64,000 bases of DNA from Acetobacterium wieringae (GTDB lineage Bacteria; Bacillota; Clostridia; Eubacteriales; Eubacteriaceae), in NCBI RefSeq assembly GCF_026646375.1, contig NZ_JAIPPU010000004.1, forward strand, positions 178,637-242,636. The letters are read 5' to 3'. The position numbers were made by a program, and so were the translations under genes. The notes beneath the pieces were generated by a model. That model ran no database searches. It was not told the origin of the DNA and saw nothing but the letters and a program-made list of their open reading frames with translations. Numbering within the stretch: position 1 is the first letter of the stretch; every line of letters starts with the position of its first letter. Positions 18,359 through 29,332 of the stretch are shown in pieces.

Positions 18359-21300
18359 TTACTTTACCTCCACATTCTTTATTCCTAAAATTTGGCCTAA
18401 TTCTGTGATCAGTTTTTCTTCAGGAGTAACCCATAAATCTTTATTGGCTCCAAAATGTTTATTTTCGTTTTTCAGATATAACACCACCGGTACCGGCCCC
18501 GGATATCTTATTAGAATCGATTTAACTGAATTTATCAAGGTCTTTTCTGTTAAATCCCCTAAACTTAAAATCAGTTTTTGACGGTTCTGCACGCCGCCAT
18601 TGGTTGCATAAGTAGCAATTTTTTCTTTAACTTCAAGGGTTTCTCTGTTTTTAGGCGGCTCTCCGATGGGATAGATTTGCGCCGCAATCACCGAGGTTCG
18701 AGCTTCCTCATTGTAATTGATCCGGCCCTTGATCACTACCGGCTGATCAGGTTTTAAATAGCGCCGATATTCATCATAGGTTTTGGGAAAAACCACAACC
18801 TCTATCCGTCCATACAAGTCTTCCAGGGTTATAAACGCCATCAATTGACCTTTTTTTGTCATCATGGTTTTTAATTCCACAATTAACCCACCGATACTGA
18901 CCTGTTGTCCATCTCTTATCCCAGCATCTTTTAAATCCTGATAACTGTCGACCAGATTCGAAAACAAGCTAACTGTTTTTTTAAGGACATCCTCATATTT
19001 TTCCAGCGGATGGCCGGTAACGTAGAGGCCTAAAACCTCCTTTTCCATCGCCAGTCGTTCCTCTTTGGAAAACGGCTGTTTTTGAGGGAAATGATCTTCT
19101 TTCAGGTTGGTCAGTTCTTTTGAACCGCCCAGTCCAGCCAGATCCAACAAGGACATCTGCCCAGAGATCCGGTCTTTCTTTTCCCGCTGTACCTGATCAA
19201 CAATCAGTTCCGCCGTAGCCAACATCTGTGCCCGGCTACTGCCAATCGCATCAAATGCACCACCTTTGATAAGACTTTCGATACTCCGCTTATTGAGGGA
19301 TTTGAGATCCACCCGTTCACAGAAATCACGAAGATTTCGGAAATCCCCTTTAGCTTTTCGGGCTTCAATGATGGCAGCGATGGCGTTTTTCCCCAGACCT
19401 TTAACCGCCCCCAATCCAAAACAGATGGAATTGCTGGAAACGCTGAATTTTTCATAGCTGGCATTAATACTGGGTGGTAATACATGAATACCCATTTTTC
19501 GGCAATCTTCAATATATTTTGCAACTTTTTTCTCGTCATCCATAATACTGGACATCAACGCCGCCATAAACTCGGTAGGATAATAACACTTCAACCAGGC
19601 CGTTTGGTAGGCAATCACTGCATAGGCCGCAGCATGGGATTTATTAAAGGCATATTTGGCAAAATCTTTCATTTCTTCAAAGATTTTTTTAGCAGCCGAT
19701 TCGGAAACACCACGTCGAATAGCACCATCAATGACAACTTTTCCTGTTTCATCCACCTCACCATGGATAAATACCTGACCCTCAGCCTCCATCACACTGC
19801 TCTTTTTCTTCGACATCGCCCGCCTGACCAGATCACTTCGTCCCATCGAAAAGCCAGCTACGTCGCGAAAAATCTGCATAACCTGTTCCTGATAAACCAT
19901 ACACCCATAGGTAACGTTTAAGATCTTCTCAAGGATGGGATGATCATAGGTTATCTGCGATGGATTTTTTTTATTCTCAATGTAGCGGGGAATCTGGTCC
20001 ATGGGGCCAGGTCGATACAGTGAAATCCCGGCGATAATATCTTCGAAGCTGTCCGGTTGAAGATCCTTGATGAACTGCTGCATTCCCCGGCTCTCCAACT
20101 GAAAAACACCCAGGGTATCCCCTTTCGAGAGCATTTCATAAATCTTGATATCATCCATTTCCAGACTGTCCAGATCCAGCCGCTTGCCGCTGCTATGTTC
20201 AATGTTCTCCAGTGCATCACGAATAACCGTTAAGGTTCGCAAGCCCAGGAAATCCATTTTCAGCAACCCCAGATCTTCCAGCAAGCCCATCGGAAACTGA
20301 GTTGTGATCACATCATTATTGCGAAACAGCGGAATATACTCCACCAGCGGCAAATCCGAAATAACAACTCCAGCTGCATGAGTGGAGGCGTGTCGGGATA
20401 AGCCTTCTATGGATTGAGCCGTTTTTACCAGTTTAGCAATATCTGCATCCGTTTCTTCCATTTTTTTAAGTTCCGGGTTTTCTTTAAGTGCCGCTTCAAT
20501 GGTAATATTCACCCCGGGGTGAATGGGTATTTCTTTAGCCACCCGATCGACCAGATTATAAGGCATATCCAATGCTCGACCGACATCCCGAAGGGCTCCA
20601 CGGGCTGCCATGGTTCCAAAGGTTATAATCTGAGCGACCCGTTCTTCCCCATACTTATGCACCACATAATCAATGACTTCCTGTCGACGCTCGTAACAAA
20701 AATCCACGTCGATATCCGGCATCGTAACCCGCTCCGGATTGAGAAAACGTTCAAACAGCAATTGGTACTTAATCGGATCGATGGTCGTAATCCCCAAGCA
20801 GTAGGCAACCAAACTGCCAGCGGCACTTCCCCGTCCTGGTCCAACCATAATCTGATTATCTTTAGCATATTTGATAAAATCCCAAACAATCAGAAAATAA
20901 TCATCAAAGCCCATATTGTGAATGGTTTTTAATTCGAAAACCAGACGATCCTGCAACTCGCTGGTAAGCTTTGGGTATTTCTTTGACAGCCCTGTCATGC
21001 AGAGTTCTTTTAAAAAGTTTTCAGCTGTTTTCCCGGGAGGTAATTCAAATTGGGGCAGATGCGTTTTTTCCAAATCAAAACTGACTTGACAACGTCTGGC
21101 AATCCGGTTGGAATTTTCAATGGCTTCTGGCATGTCCGAAAAGAGCTTGCTCATCTCTTCCGGACTCTTTAAATAGAACTCGTTATTGGGAAAACGCATT
21201 CTTTTTTCTTCGGAAACGGTCGCAGCAGTTTGAATACAGAGAAGAATGTCATGGTTTTCACTGTCTTCTTTTCGAACATAATGGACATCATTGGTCGCAA

Positions 21301-21907
21301 CCAGCGGAATGTTCAATTTTTTTGACAATTGAATCAACCGTTCATTAATCAGTGCCTCTTCCCGTAGTCGATGATCCTGAACTTCCAGAAAGAAATGATC
21401 CTTACCAAAAATATTCTGGTAAAGCAAACAGCGGGCTTCAGCGCCAGTCAAATCATTGTTTAAAATCATTTGTGGAATTTCACCAGCAATACAGGCTGAC
21501 AGGCAAATAATCCCCTCACTGTGATCCCGCAAACAATCATGATCGACTCTGGGTTTATAGTAAAATCCATCAACGAAGCCTTTTGAGACAATCTTCATGA
21601 GATTTTTATACCCAAGATTGTTCTCTGCTAACAGAATAAGATGCGCCCGCTCCTTGTCGTAGACCGGATCCTTTTTTTCAAGACCTCTGGGGGCTACGTA
21701 AACTTCACACCCGATTATAGGGTGGATTTTCTCTTCAAGGCAGGCCTTGTAAAAATCGATGGCACCAAAAAGCACCCCGTGATCGGTTAGCGCAATACTG
21801 TCCATCCCACTTTGCGCAACCGCTTTTACCAGTTCATTGATTCGACCAAAGCCGTCGAGCAAACTATATTCGCTATGTACATGAAGATGTGTAAATTGTT
21901 TTTCCAT
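18359..21907 (-). CDS. dnaE: DNA polymerase III alpha subunit
   Basis: The 1182-residue protein has an N-terminal PHP domain (FTHLHVHSEYSLLDGFG), the polymerase core with GPGRGSAAGSLVAYCLGIT and the catalytic MPDIDVDFCYERR, helix-hairpin-helix elements, and a C-terminal OB fold (about 1005-1080). This is the DnaE type rather than the PolC type. The frame is open to 21943, but the ATG at 21905-21907 begins the conserved MEKQFTHLHVH and follows a purine-rich AGAGTGG. It is followed directly by pfkA and then pyk, an arrangement also seen in other Firmicutes. Confidence 0.96.
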   Translation of the reverse strand: MEKQFTHLHVHSEYSLLDGFGRINELVKAVAQSGMDSIALTDHGVLFGAIDFYKACLEEKIHPIIGCEVYVAPRGLEKKDPVYDKERAHLILLAENNLGYKNLMKIVSKGFVDGFYYKPRVDHDCLRDHSEGIICLSACIAGEIPQMILNNDLTGAEARCLLYQNIFGKDHFFLEVQDHRLREEALINERLIQLSKKLNIPLVATNDVHYVRKEDSENHDILLCIQTAATVSEEKRMRFPNNEFYLKSPEEMSKLFSDMPEAIENSNRIARRCQVSFDLEKTHLPQFELPPGKTAENFLKELCMTGLSKKYPKLTSELQDRLVFELKTIHNMGFDDYFLIVWDFIKYAKDNQIMVGPGRGSAAGSLVAYCLGITTIDPIKYQLLFERFLNPERVTMPDIDVDFCYERRQEVIDYVVHKYGEERVAQIITFGTMAARGALRDVGRALDMPYNLVDRVAKEIPIHPGVNITIEAALKENPELKKMEETDADIAKLVKTAQSIEGLSRHASTHAAGVVISDLPLVEYIPLFRNNDVITTQFPMGLLEDLGLLKMDFLGLRTLTVIRDALENIEHSSGKRLDLDSLEMDDIKIYEMLSKGDTLGVFQLESRGMQQFIKDLQPDSFEDIIAGISLYRPGPMDQIPRYIENKKNPSQITYDHPILEKILNVTYGCMVYQEQVMQIFRDVAGFSMGRSDLVRRAMSKKKSSVMEAEGQVFIHGEVDETGKVVIDGAIRRGVSESAAKKIFEEMKDFAKYAFNKSHAAAYAVIAYQTAWLKCYYPTEFMAALMSSIMDDEKKVAKYIEDCRKMGIHVLPPSINASYEKFSVSSNSICFGLGAVKGLGKNAIAAIIEARKAKGDFRNLRDFCERVDLKSLNKRSIESLIKGGAFDAIGSSRAQMLATAELIVDQVQREKKDRISGQMSLLDLAGLGGSKELTNLKEDHFPQKQPFSKEERLAMEKEVLGLYVTGHPLEKYEDVLKKTVSLFSNLVDSYQDLKDAGIRDGQQVSIGGLIVELKTMMTKKGQLMAFITLEDLYGRIEVVVFPKTYDEYRRYLKPDQPVVIKGRINYNEEARTSVIAAQIYPIGEPPKNRETLEVKEKIATYATNGGVQNRQKLILSLGDLTEKTLINSVKSILIRYPGPVPVVLYLKNENKHFGANKDLWVTPEEKLITELGQILGIKNVEVK

Positions 21908-22172
21908 CTTTTTTTCCACTCTACTGTTAAAATTAAGTTTCATAATTATTTAACTATTTCCGATTTCTTTAGATTTTATTATAGCATAGATTCTTAAAAA
22001 TAAATAGACATTTTGTCCCGGTCGGATGATATTGATCCCAGTTCTCCCTGTCCATCATCTTTCCTACATTATATACTATTTTTCAGTGATTATTAAATTT
22101 CATTTGAAATGATTCGTTGTAATCTTAAATTTTCTTGTTATTTTTTTAACGTTGTTTTTTTGCCGGTAATCC

Positions 22173-22201
22173 TTTACATTATTTCCGAGTTATGTTATTA
22201 T
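22173..22201 (+). promoter_or_regulatory. probable sigma-A promoter for glpK
   Basis: TTTACA (22173-22178) and TATTAT (22196-22201) are separated by 17 bp. The predicted start at about 22208 leaves a roughly 210-base untranslated leader before glpK. A short palindrome CGTAAA-N4-TTTACG immediately follows the -10 region and could be an operator. Position and consensus are the only evidence. Confidence 0.6.
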
Positions 22202-22267
22202 GTGTTCGTAAATAATTTTACGATTGTTTACGAAATGTTTTACTAATTTCATATATTGGCAGGAGTT

Positions 22268-22387
22268 ATGGAGGGCCGTACTTTCGTTTTTACATTAAGA
22301 GAATATGTAAATCTGTTAGTATGTGCTTTTTTTGTTTGCTTTCATTCCTTTCCTTCTGGTTTCATTATGTTTCTCAAACATAATTAA
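22268..22387 (+). CDS. 39-codon hydrophobic leader ORF in the glpK leader
   Basis: An uninterrupted ORF of 39 codons starts at ATG 22268 after AGGAG (spacing only 2 bp) and ends TAA at 22385-22387, 31 bp before glpK. The peptide begins MEGRTFVF and has a hydrophobic middle (LLVCAFFVCF). Its last codons overlap the inverted repeat at 22364-22384. It could be a leader peptide, a small membrane protein or chance; the ribosome-site spacing is poor. Confidence 0.35.
   Translation: MEGRTFVFTLREYVNLLVCAFFVCFHSFPSGFIMFLKHN
22364..22384 (+). promoter_or_regulatory. hairpin in the glpK leader
   Basis: Perfect 9-bp inverted repeat ATTATGTTT-CTC-AAACATAAT ending 34 bp before the glpK start. It is AT-rich and lacks a following T run, so it is not a good terminator. 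It may be a protein-binding RNA or DNA site, possibly for GlpP, whose gene follows glpK. Confidence 0.45.
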
Positions 22388-22406
22388 ATAATAATTAAAT
22401 AAATAG

Positions 22407-23909
<1,503 letters not shown>

Positions 23910-23941
23910 TCTGTTGTCTTTAAAAAATTTTTTTTAATTTC

Positions 23942-23981
23942 AATTGTTGGGGTGTTTTTGACACCCCAACAATTCAGATTT
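23942..23981 (+). terminator. terminator after glpK
   Basis: Perfect 14-bp inverted repeat (AATTGTTGGGGTGT, 23942-23955; ACACCCCAACAATT, 23961-23974), followed after a few bases by TTTTT. It lies between glpK and glpP and could separate the two transcripts or attenuate read-through. Confidence 0.8.
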
Positions 23982-24049
23982 TTCTCTTTCCTATTTTTGT
24001 GATTGTGTTATAATGAATTTACAAATACAATCCGACCGGGAGGAGTTTT

Positions 24050-24661
24050 ATGTCGACGAGAAAATGTCTTCTCATGTTTCAGAACAACCCCATCATTGTC
24101 GCTGTTCGTAATCCTAAGGATATTTACGATGCCATCCACTCACAATCACAAATCATCTTCCTGCTGACTGGCAACGTATATAATCTGAAAAAGATGGTGG
24201 AACTTTGTATCAAAGCCGATAAATATGTGTTTACCCATCTGGATCTGATCAAAGGTTACTCACAGGATAATTATTTTATAAAATATCTAAAAGATGAGAT
24301 TAAACCCACAGGGATTATTACCACCAAAAACAATATTATCACTCGGGCAAAACAGGAAGGTCTGATGACGGTTCAGCGTCTGTTTCTATTGGATTCTTCA
24401 GCCATGGATATTTCAATCAATTCGGCCAAGAAAATTAAGCCCGATGCCATCGAAATTCTGCCTGGCCTGGTTCCAAAACTGATCACAGCCGTTAAAAAAG
24501 AGATAGATATTCCAATTGTTACTGGGGGATTCATAGAGACAGAGGAAGAAGTTCGTTCTTGTCTAGCTGCTGGCGCATTATCAGCCAGCACATCTCACAA
24601 GCCATTGTGGGATAAAATCGAGCTTATTCGGGCAGAGCAGCGATTGCTACACAAAGAATAA
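24050..24661 (+). CDS. glpP: GlpP-type glycerol-3-phosphate-responsive antiterminator
   Basis: The 203-residue protein matches the GlpP family in length and sequence, including NNPIIVAVRNPKDIYDA near residue 9, HLDLIKGYSQD near 63, and PDAIEILPGL near 131. GlpP binds glycerol 3-phosphate and leader RNA of glp genes and prevents termination. Its placement between glpK and the GlpA-like gene, and the large hairpin immediately after it, support that role. The ATG follows GGGAGGAG. Confidence 0.92.
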   Translation: MSTRKCLLMFQNNPIIVAVRNPKDIYDAIHSQSQIIFLLTGNVYNLKKMVELCIKADKYVFTHLDLIKGYSQDNYFIKYLKDEIKPTGIITTKNNIITRAKQEGLMTVQRLFLLDSSAMDISINSAKKIKPDAIEILPGLVPKLITAVKKEIDIPIVTGGFIETEEEVRSCLAAGALSASTSHKPLWDKIELIRAEQRLLHKE

Positions 24662-24688
24662 GTAAAAATAAAATACAAGGCAACGGAG

Positions 24689-24752
24689 AGCCATACTGTT
24701 TTCTTAAATGAATCCATATTTAAGAAAATTGTATGGCTTTTAATTTTTTATA
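24689..24752 (+). promoter_or_regulatory. terminator/antiterminator hairpin between glpP and the GlpA-like gene
   Basis: A 21-bp stem (arms 24689-24709 and 24718-24738) with one mismatch and one G-U pair encloses an 8-base loop and is followed by TTTAATTTTTTA. This is an intrinsic terminator placed 35 bp before the GlpA-like start codon. B. subtilis GlpP acts at just such a leader terminator upstream of glpD, so this is the likely GlpP target. The GlpP-binding element itself was not identified. Confidence 0.82.
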
Positions 24753-24772
24753 GTTCTTAGGAGGAATATATT

Positions 24773-26245
24773 ATGTATGATATCGCCATTATTGGAGCTG
24801 GCATTGCCGGTTCCTACATTGCTCGGGAATTAACCCGATACAAACTGGACATCGTTTTACTGGATGGAGAAAATGATGTTGGAAATCAGATTACCATGGC
24901 CAATTCTGCCATTGTCCATGCCGGATTTGATGCTCCAGCTTCAAAATTAAAGGGAAAATTCAACGCTCCCGGAAACATCATGTATGAAAAGGTCTGCGAA
25001 GATCTGGATGTTCCCTTTAAACGTTGCGGCTCTCTGGTTGTTGCCCACAATGAATATGAGATGGCAACCATTCAGGAACTGTATCAGAATGGTCTGAAAA
25101 ATGGTGTTCCCGGACTCCAGATTTTATTTAAAGATGAAGTCCATGCCATGGAACCCAATCTGAATGAAGATATATGCGGTGCCTTATATGCGCCTACCGC
25201 AGGTATTGTCTCGCCGTTTGAACTATGTATTCACGCTGCTGAAAACGCTGTCGACAATGGTGTAACCCTGAAAATGAACCATATGGTCAGTGATATTAAA
25301 AACCACCATGGCTATTTCGAAATCATTACCAATGCCGGTAATGTGGAAGCTAAATATGTCATCAATGCCGCCGGGTTATTTGCTGACAATATATATGCAA
25401 TGGTCGGTGAACCCTATTTTAAACTTCTGGCCCGAAAAGGACATTATTTTATTTTTGATAAAGAAGCCGGCTCGCTGGTTAACAGCGTAATCTTCCCCTG
25501 TCCATCTAAAAAGGGCAAAGGAATTCTGGTGGCTCCAACTGTTCATGGAAATCTTTTGATTGGCCCAGATGCCGAACCGGTTTCTTATAAGGGCGACATT
25601 GCCACTACTGGCGAACGTCTCGATTATATCAAAGAAAACGCCCTGAAAAACTGTCCTGATCTGCCGTTTAATAAGATCATTCGCTCCTATGCCGGTCTGC
25701 GTAACACTCCGGTAAGAGACACCTATACTACGACAGATGGAGACTTTATCATTGAAGAATCACCAGTGCGTGGCTTTATCAATGTTGCTGGTTACGAATC
25801 ACCCGGTCTCACCTCAATTCCGGCCGTCGCTCACCATGTGGTTGAAAACATTGTCAAGCCAATGATCCCTCATCTTGAAGAAAACCCGGATTACAATCCA
25901 AAAGTCCGCAAACATCTGCGTTTCGATGAAATGACCGAAGAAGAAAAAGTAGAAATTATCAAAGAAGATCCGAAATATGGTAAGGTCATCTGTCGCTGCG
26001 AAACCATTACCGAAGGCGAAATCATTGATGTGATTCACCGTAGCGCCGGTGCCCGAAGTGTTAAAGCGGTAAAAAAACGAACCCGCGCCGGAATGGGCCG
26101 TTGTCAGGGAGGTTTCTGTTCACCCCGTGTTGTTGAAATTTTGGCCAGGGAACTTAATGTTCCATTGGATGATGTAATGTATGATCAACAGGATTCTGCC
26201 TATATCCTTTCCGGTCACACAAAATCTGTTAAGGAGGAAGCATAA
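24773..26245 (+). CDS. GlpA-like FAD-dependent glycerol-3-phosphate dehydrogenase (copy 1)
   Basis: The 490-residue protein has an N-terminal FAD-binding GAGIAGSYIA motif, a D-amino-acid-oxidase-type catalytic domain, and a C-terminal BFD-like [2Fe-2S] domain with four cysteines (CRC near residue 405 and RCQGGFC near 442). This is the GlpA architecture of anaerobic glycerol-3-phosphate dehydrogenase, which oxidises glycerol 3-phosphate to dihydroxyacetone phosphate. It follows glpK and glpP and is 2 bp before the GlpB-like gene. GlpC is absent; the small DUF1667 protein may take its place as electron carrier. A paralogue lies at 40302-41801. Confidence 0.9.
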   Translation: MYDIAIIGAGIAGSYIARELTRYKLDIVLLDGENDVGNQITMANSAIVHAGFDAPASKLKGKFNAPGNIMYEKVCEDLDVPFKRCGSLVVAHNEYEMATIQELYQNGLKNGVPGLQILFKDEVHAMEPNLNEDICGALYAPTAGIVSPFELCIHAAENAVDNGVTLKMNHMVSDIKNHHGYFEIITNAGNVEAKYVINAAGLFADNIYAMVGEPYFKLLARKGHYFIFDKEAGSLVNSVIFPCPSKKGKGILVAPTVHGNLLIGPDAEPVSYKGDIATTGERLDYIKENALKNCPDLPFNKIIRSYAGLRNTPVRDTYTTTDGDFIIEESPVRGFINVAGYESPGLTSIPAVAHHVVENIVKPMIPHLEENPDYNPKVRKHLRFDEMTEEEKVEIIKEDPKYGKVICRCETITEGEIIDVIHRSAGARSVKAVKKRTRAGMGRCQGGFCSPRVVEILARELNVPLDDVMYDQQDSAYILSGHTKSVKEEA

Positions 26246-26247
26246 TC

Positions 26248-27513
26248 ATGATTTATGATGTTGTAATTTTAGGCGGCGGCCCTGCCGGGCTAGCTGCTGC
26301 TGTTGAAGCTAAAAACGGTGGAGCCGAAAATGTTCTGATCCTCGAGAGAGACCGGGAACTCGGTGGTATTCTTAACCAATGTATCCATAACGGTTTTGGT
26401 TTACATACCTTTAATGAAGAATTAACTGGCCCTGAATACGCCGAACGTTATATTCAGAAAGTCAAAGATCTTAATATCCCCTATATGCTGGATACCATGG
26501 TTCTTGATATGCACGACAATGGCGATCTTAAGGCCATTCACGTCATCAATGAAGAAAACGGGTACATGATTATTGAAGCCAAGGCTGTCATTTTAACCAT
26601 GGGTTGTCGGGAACGAACTTCCGGAGCGATTGGAATTCCTGGATACCGTCCTTCCGGCGTCTTTACTGCCGGTACGGCCCAACGGTTTATTAACATGGAA
26701 GGCTTTATGCCCGGTAAAGAAGTGGTCATTCTCGGGTCTGGTGATATCGGACTGATTATGGCCCGCCGAATGACCTTGGAAGGAGCCCATGTTCAGGCAG
26801 TCTGTGAGCTGATGCCCTACTCCAATGGTTTGGTTCGTAATATTGTTCAGTGCCTGGATGACTATGATATTCCCTTAAAATTAAGCCATACCATCACCTT
26901 TATCCACGGTAAGGATCGTCTGGAAGGTGTCACCGTTGCTAAGGTTGACGAAAAACTCAAAGTAATCCCTGGTACTGAAGAATACATTCCCTGCGATACC
27001 CTGTTGCTGTCTGTTGGATTAATCCCCGAGAATGAAATTACCCGCAATGCCGGGGTTGTCATGGATAACCGCACGAACGGTGCCATTGTCGGTGAACTGC
27101 GTCAAACCTCGATGCCTGGTGTGTTTGCCTGTGGCAATGTTGTTCATGTTCATGACCTGGTGGATTTTGTCAGCGAAGAAGCCGTTCTTGCCGGTAAGGG
27201 TGCCGCAAAATTCATCAAAGGCGAGCTTGATAATGAGATTACCTTCACCACCACCAACGGCGATGGCATTGGCTATGTTGTTCCCCAACAAGTTGCCATG
27301 AAAAATGTTGAAGACAAGGTTACCTTCTATATGCGGGTTCGTCAGGTCTTTAAAGATAAGGTCGTAAACGCCTATATCGGTGATCAGTTAATCGCCACCA
27401 AAAAAGAAAAGAAATTACTGCCCGCTGAAATGGTAAACTTTAAAATTGCAAAAGATATTTTAGCTCAATATCCCGCCGGAGAAATCCGATTTGTCGTAGA
27501 GGAGGCCAAATAA
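26248..27513 (+). CDS. GlpB/HcnB-like NAD(FAD)-dependent oxidoreductase (copy 1)
   Basis: The 421-residue flavoprotein has two dinucleotide-binding folds: GGGPAGLAAAVEA at the N-terminus and LGSGDIGLIMARR near residue 160. It also has the MGCRERTSGA motif near 117 that marks the GlpB/HcnB/opine-oxidase alpha-like group. It probably partners the GlpA-like protein in passing electrons from glycerol 3-phosphate. Its stop codon overlaps the DUF1667 start (TAATG), so the three proteins are likely made in fixed ratio. Confidence 0.9.
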   Translation: MIYDVVILGGGPAGLAAAVEAKNGGAENVLILERDRELGGILNQCIHNGFGLHTFNEELTGPEYAERYIQKVKDLNIPYMLDTMVLDMHDNGDLKAIHVINEENGYMIIEAKAVILTMGCRERTSGAIGIPGYRPSGVFTAGTAQRFINMEGFMPGKEVVILGSGDIGLIMARRMTLEGAHVQAVCELMPYSNGLVRNIVQCLDDYDIPLKLSHTITFIHGKDRLEGVTVAKVDEKLKVIPGTEEYIPCDTLLLSVGLIPENEITRNAGVVMDNRTNGAIVGELRQTSMPGVFACGNVVHVHDLVDFVSEEAVLAGKGAAKFIKGELDNEITFTTTNGDGIGYVVPQQVAMKNVEDKVTFYMRVRQVFKDKVVNAYIGDQLIATKKEKKLLPAEMVNFKIAKDILAQYPAGEIRFVVEEAK

Positions 27514-27875
27514 TGAAAAAAGAAATGACCTGTATTGTTTGCCCCATCGGGTGCCAAATGACGATTGAAGAAAAAGCTGATGGTACCTACGAGGTCACCG
27601 GTAATACCTGTAAACGTGGCCCTAAATATGCCATCAATGAAATGACTAACCCCACCCGGGTAATTCCTACCACCGTGGTCATCAAAAACGCCATGCTACC
27701 CCGTCTGCCTGTTAAGACGGCGGAACCGATTCCGAAAGGCCAGATTTTTGATGCCATGGCTGTAATTAACCAGGTGGTTGTGGAAGCCCCCATTAAAACC
27801 GGAGATGTTGTCATCAAGGATCTTTTAGGTCTTGGTATTGATGTGGTCGCCACCAGAACCATGGACAAATGTTAA
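27513..27875 (+). CDS. DUF1667 small iron-sulfur-type protein (copy 1)
   Basis: The 120-residue protein has four N-terminal cysteines in CIVCPIGCQM and GNTCKRG, a pattern suited to an iron-sulfur cluster. The rest matches DUF1667, which is almost always encoded next to GlpA/GlpB-like flavoproteins. It is translationally coupled to the GlpB-like gene. It may be an electron-transfer subunit of a soluble glycerol-3-phosphate dehydrogenase; that is inferred from context only. Confidence 0.88.
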   Translation: MKKEMTCIVCPIGCQMTIEEKADGTYEVTGNTCKRGPKYAINEMTNPTRVIPTTVVIKNAMLPRLPVKTAEPIPKGQIFDAMAVINQVVVEAPIKTGDVVIKDLLGLGIDVVATRTMDKC

Positions 27876-27896
27876 TCCCATTGATCTAAGCATTTC

Positions 27897-27944
27897 AAAG
27901 AGTCTGAAGATAATCTCACCGATTATTTTCAGCTCTTTTTTTTC
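27897..27944 (+). terminator. terminator at the end of the glp module
   Basis: Imperfect inverted repeat (AAAGAG-T-CTGAAGATAATC at 27897-27915 and GATTATTTTCAGCTCTTT at 27921-27938), followed by a run of T. It ends the glycerol operon. Confidence 0.85.
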
Positions 27945-28075
27945 TCACTCATATTTTTCACTCACTATATTCGTAACAACAAAATATTAATTTGTTACAA
28001 AACAGACATTGAATTACGACCATCTTTTATGATATGTTTAACTATACAAATTCTCTATTTTAAAGGTGCCTTTTC

Positions 28076-28840
28076 ATGTATAAAAAAAAACTACACCCTT
28101 TTAATAAAAACCTGGCAGTTTTCATTCTAATTCCCTGTGTCATTATTATCATCGTCCTGTTTATTCATTATCAAAGCGTCGCCAGAGAAAACGCTAAGGT
28201 AACTGAAGGAATTCAGGCCCTAACCACCTTAGAAAACCGTGACCTTTATAGCATGGAAGAAAAAATTGATTATATGAAGCGCAAAGCCGTCGATTCTGGA
28301 GATTATTCCGCTTTGTTTGGTAATGCAGTTGTTTTTGGTGATTCCATCGCTGAAGGTCTCGGTTTGTACGGCTTTTTAAGCCCAACCTCATTAGTGGCGG
28401 TAATGGGAAAATCCACCGAAACCAGTCTCGAAGATATCCCCAATCTGGTTAATCTGGCTCCCCGTTATGTTTTTTTTGAATTGGGGCTTAATGATATCAG
28501 TCATCCCGACAATACATTGGAATCCTTTATCAGTCATTATGAAAGAATCATCGATGCGGTACGTCTGCAATTACCCAATACCCAAATCTATATTTGCAGT
28601 ATCTTCCCGGTTACTGATGAAGCCCTGAAAGAAAACCCAGAGTTCAGTCAGATCGAGAGCTATAATACCGCCCTGGCTGAAATGGCCAAGCGTAAAAATG
28701 TCCACTATATTGACACCTATACCTATTTAAAAAATAATCCGCAATATCATGATCAGGACGGGATTCATGTGATCCGAGAATTTTACCCTATCTGGATGGA
28801 TACCCTGGTCAATAACAGTGATCTGAAAAATCTGTTATAG
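28076..28840 (+). CDS. membrane-anchored SGNH/GDSL hydrolase
   Basis: The 254-residue protein has an N-terminal membrane anchor (about 15-36) and an SGNH hydrolase domain with block I GDSIAEGLGLYG near 90, block III ELGLNDIS near 140 and the Asp-His dyad in DQDGIHV near 224. Such enzymes act on acyl or acetyl esters outside the membrane. It heads a four-gene plus-strand run with a DUF4358 lipoprotein, an MBOAT acyltransferase and a DHHW protein, so a role in surface polysaccharide O-acylation is likely. Confidence 0.85.
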   Translation: MYKKKLHPFNKNLAVFILIPCVIIIIVLFIHYQSVARENAKVTEGIQALTTLENRDLYSMEEKIDYMKRKAVDSGDYSALFGNAVVFGDSIAEGLGLYGFLSPTSLVAVMGKSTETSLEDIPNLVNLAPRYVFFELGLNDISHPDNTLESFISHYERIIDAVRLQLPNTQIYICSIFPVTDEALKENPEFSQIESYNTALAEMAKRKNVHYIDTYTYLKNNPQYHDQDGIHVIREFYPIWMDTLVNNSDLKNLL

Positions 28841-28852
28841 AATTGGAAGCTT

Positions 28853-29323
28853 ATGAAAAAATATGCTGTACTGCTAGTTATTTTAATACTGATTCTTCCC
28901 TGTTTTGGCTGTCAAACTGCTGAACAGGCTCCCTTATCACAAGTAGAAACTGATCTATTGGCTGCTTCCCAAAACCTTAACGGAATGACAAAAGGCGATG
29001 GTAAAGCCTTAAAACGGTATTACGGTCTCAATATCAACGACTTTCAAGAAGTGTTGATTTACGTTCCGGCCAATTATATGGACGTTTCCGAAATTCTGGT
29101 GGTAAAAGTTGCCGACTCAGCTCAATTGGATCTGGTTGAGGCTGCTGTCGATACCCGAAACACCATGCAACAAGAAAGCTTTAGCGGCTACGGACCTGAT
29201 CAGGTTGCCCTGCTTGAAAATTATGAGCTCAAAATTGTCGGCAACACGCTTTTTTATTGCGTGTCACCGGATGCGACCGTACTAAAAGACACTTTTGTCA
29301 AAAGCATAAAAACTATTCAGTAA
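28853..29323 (+). CDS. DUF4358 lipoprotein
   Basis: The 156-residue protein has a lipoprotein-type signal peptide with Cys20 in PCFGCQT, then a DUF4358 domain (FQEVLIYVPANYMDVSEILV). The family is found next to MBOAT/DHHW acylation genes in Clostridia, and its function is unknown. It is 12 bp after the SGNH gene and 9 bp before the MBOAT gene, so it is co-transcribed. The residue at -3 of the lipobox is Cys rather than Leu, which is unusual. Confidence 0.78.
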   Translation: MKKYAVLLVILILILPCFGCQTAEQAPLSQVETDLLAASQNLNGMTKGDGKALKRYYGLNINDFQEVLIYVPANYMDVSEILVVKVADSAQLDLVEAAVDTRNTMQQESFSGYGPDQVALLENYELKIVGNTLFYCVSPDATVLKDTFVKSIKTIQ

Positions 29324-29332
29324 GGAGCGACC

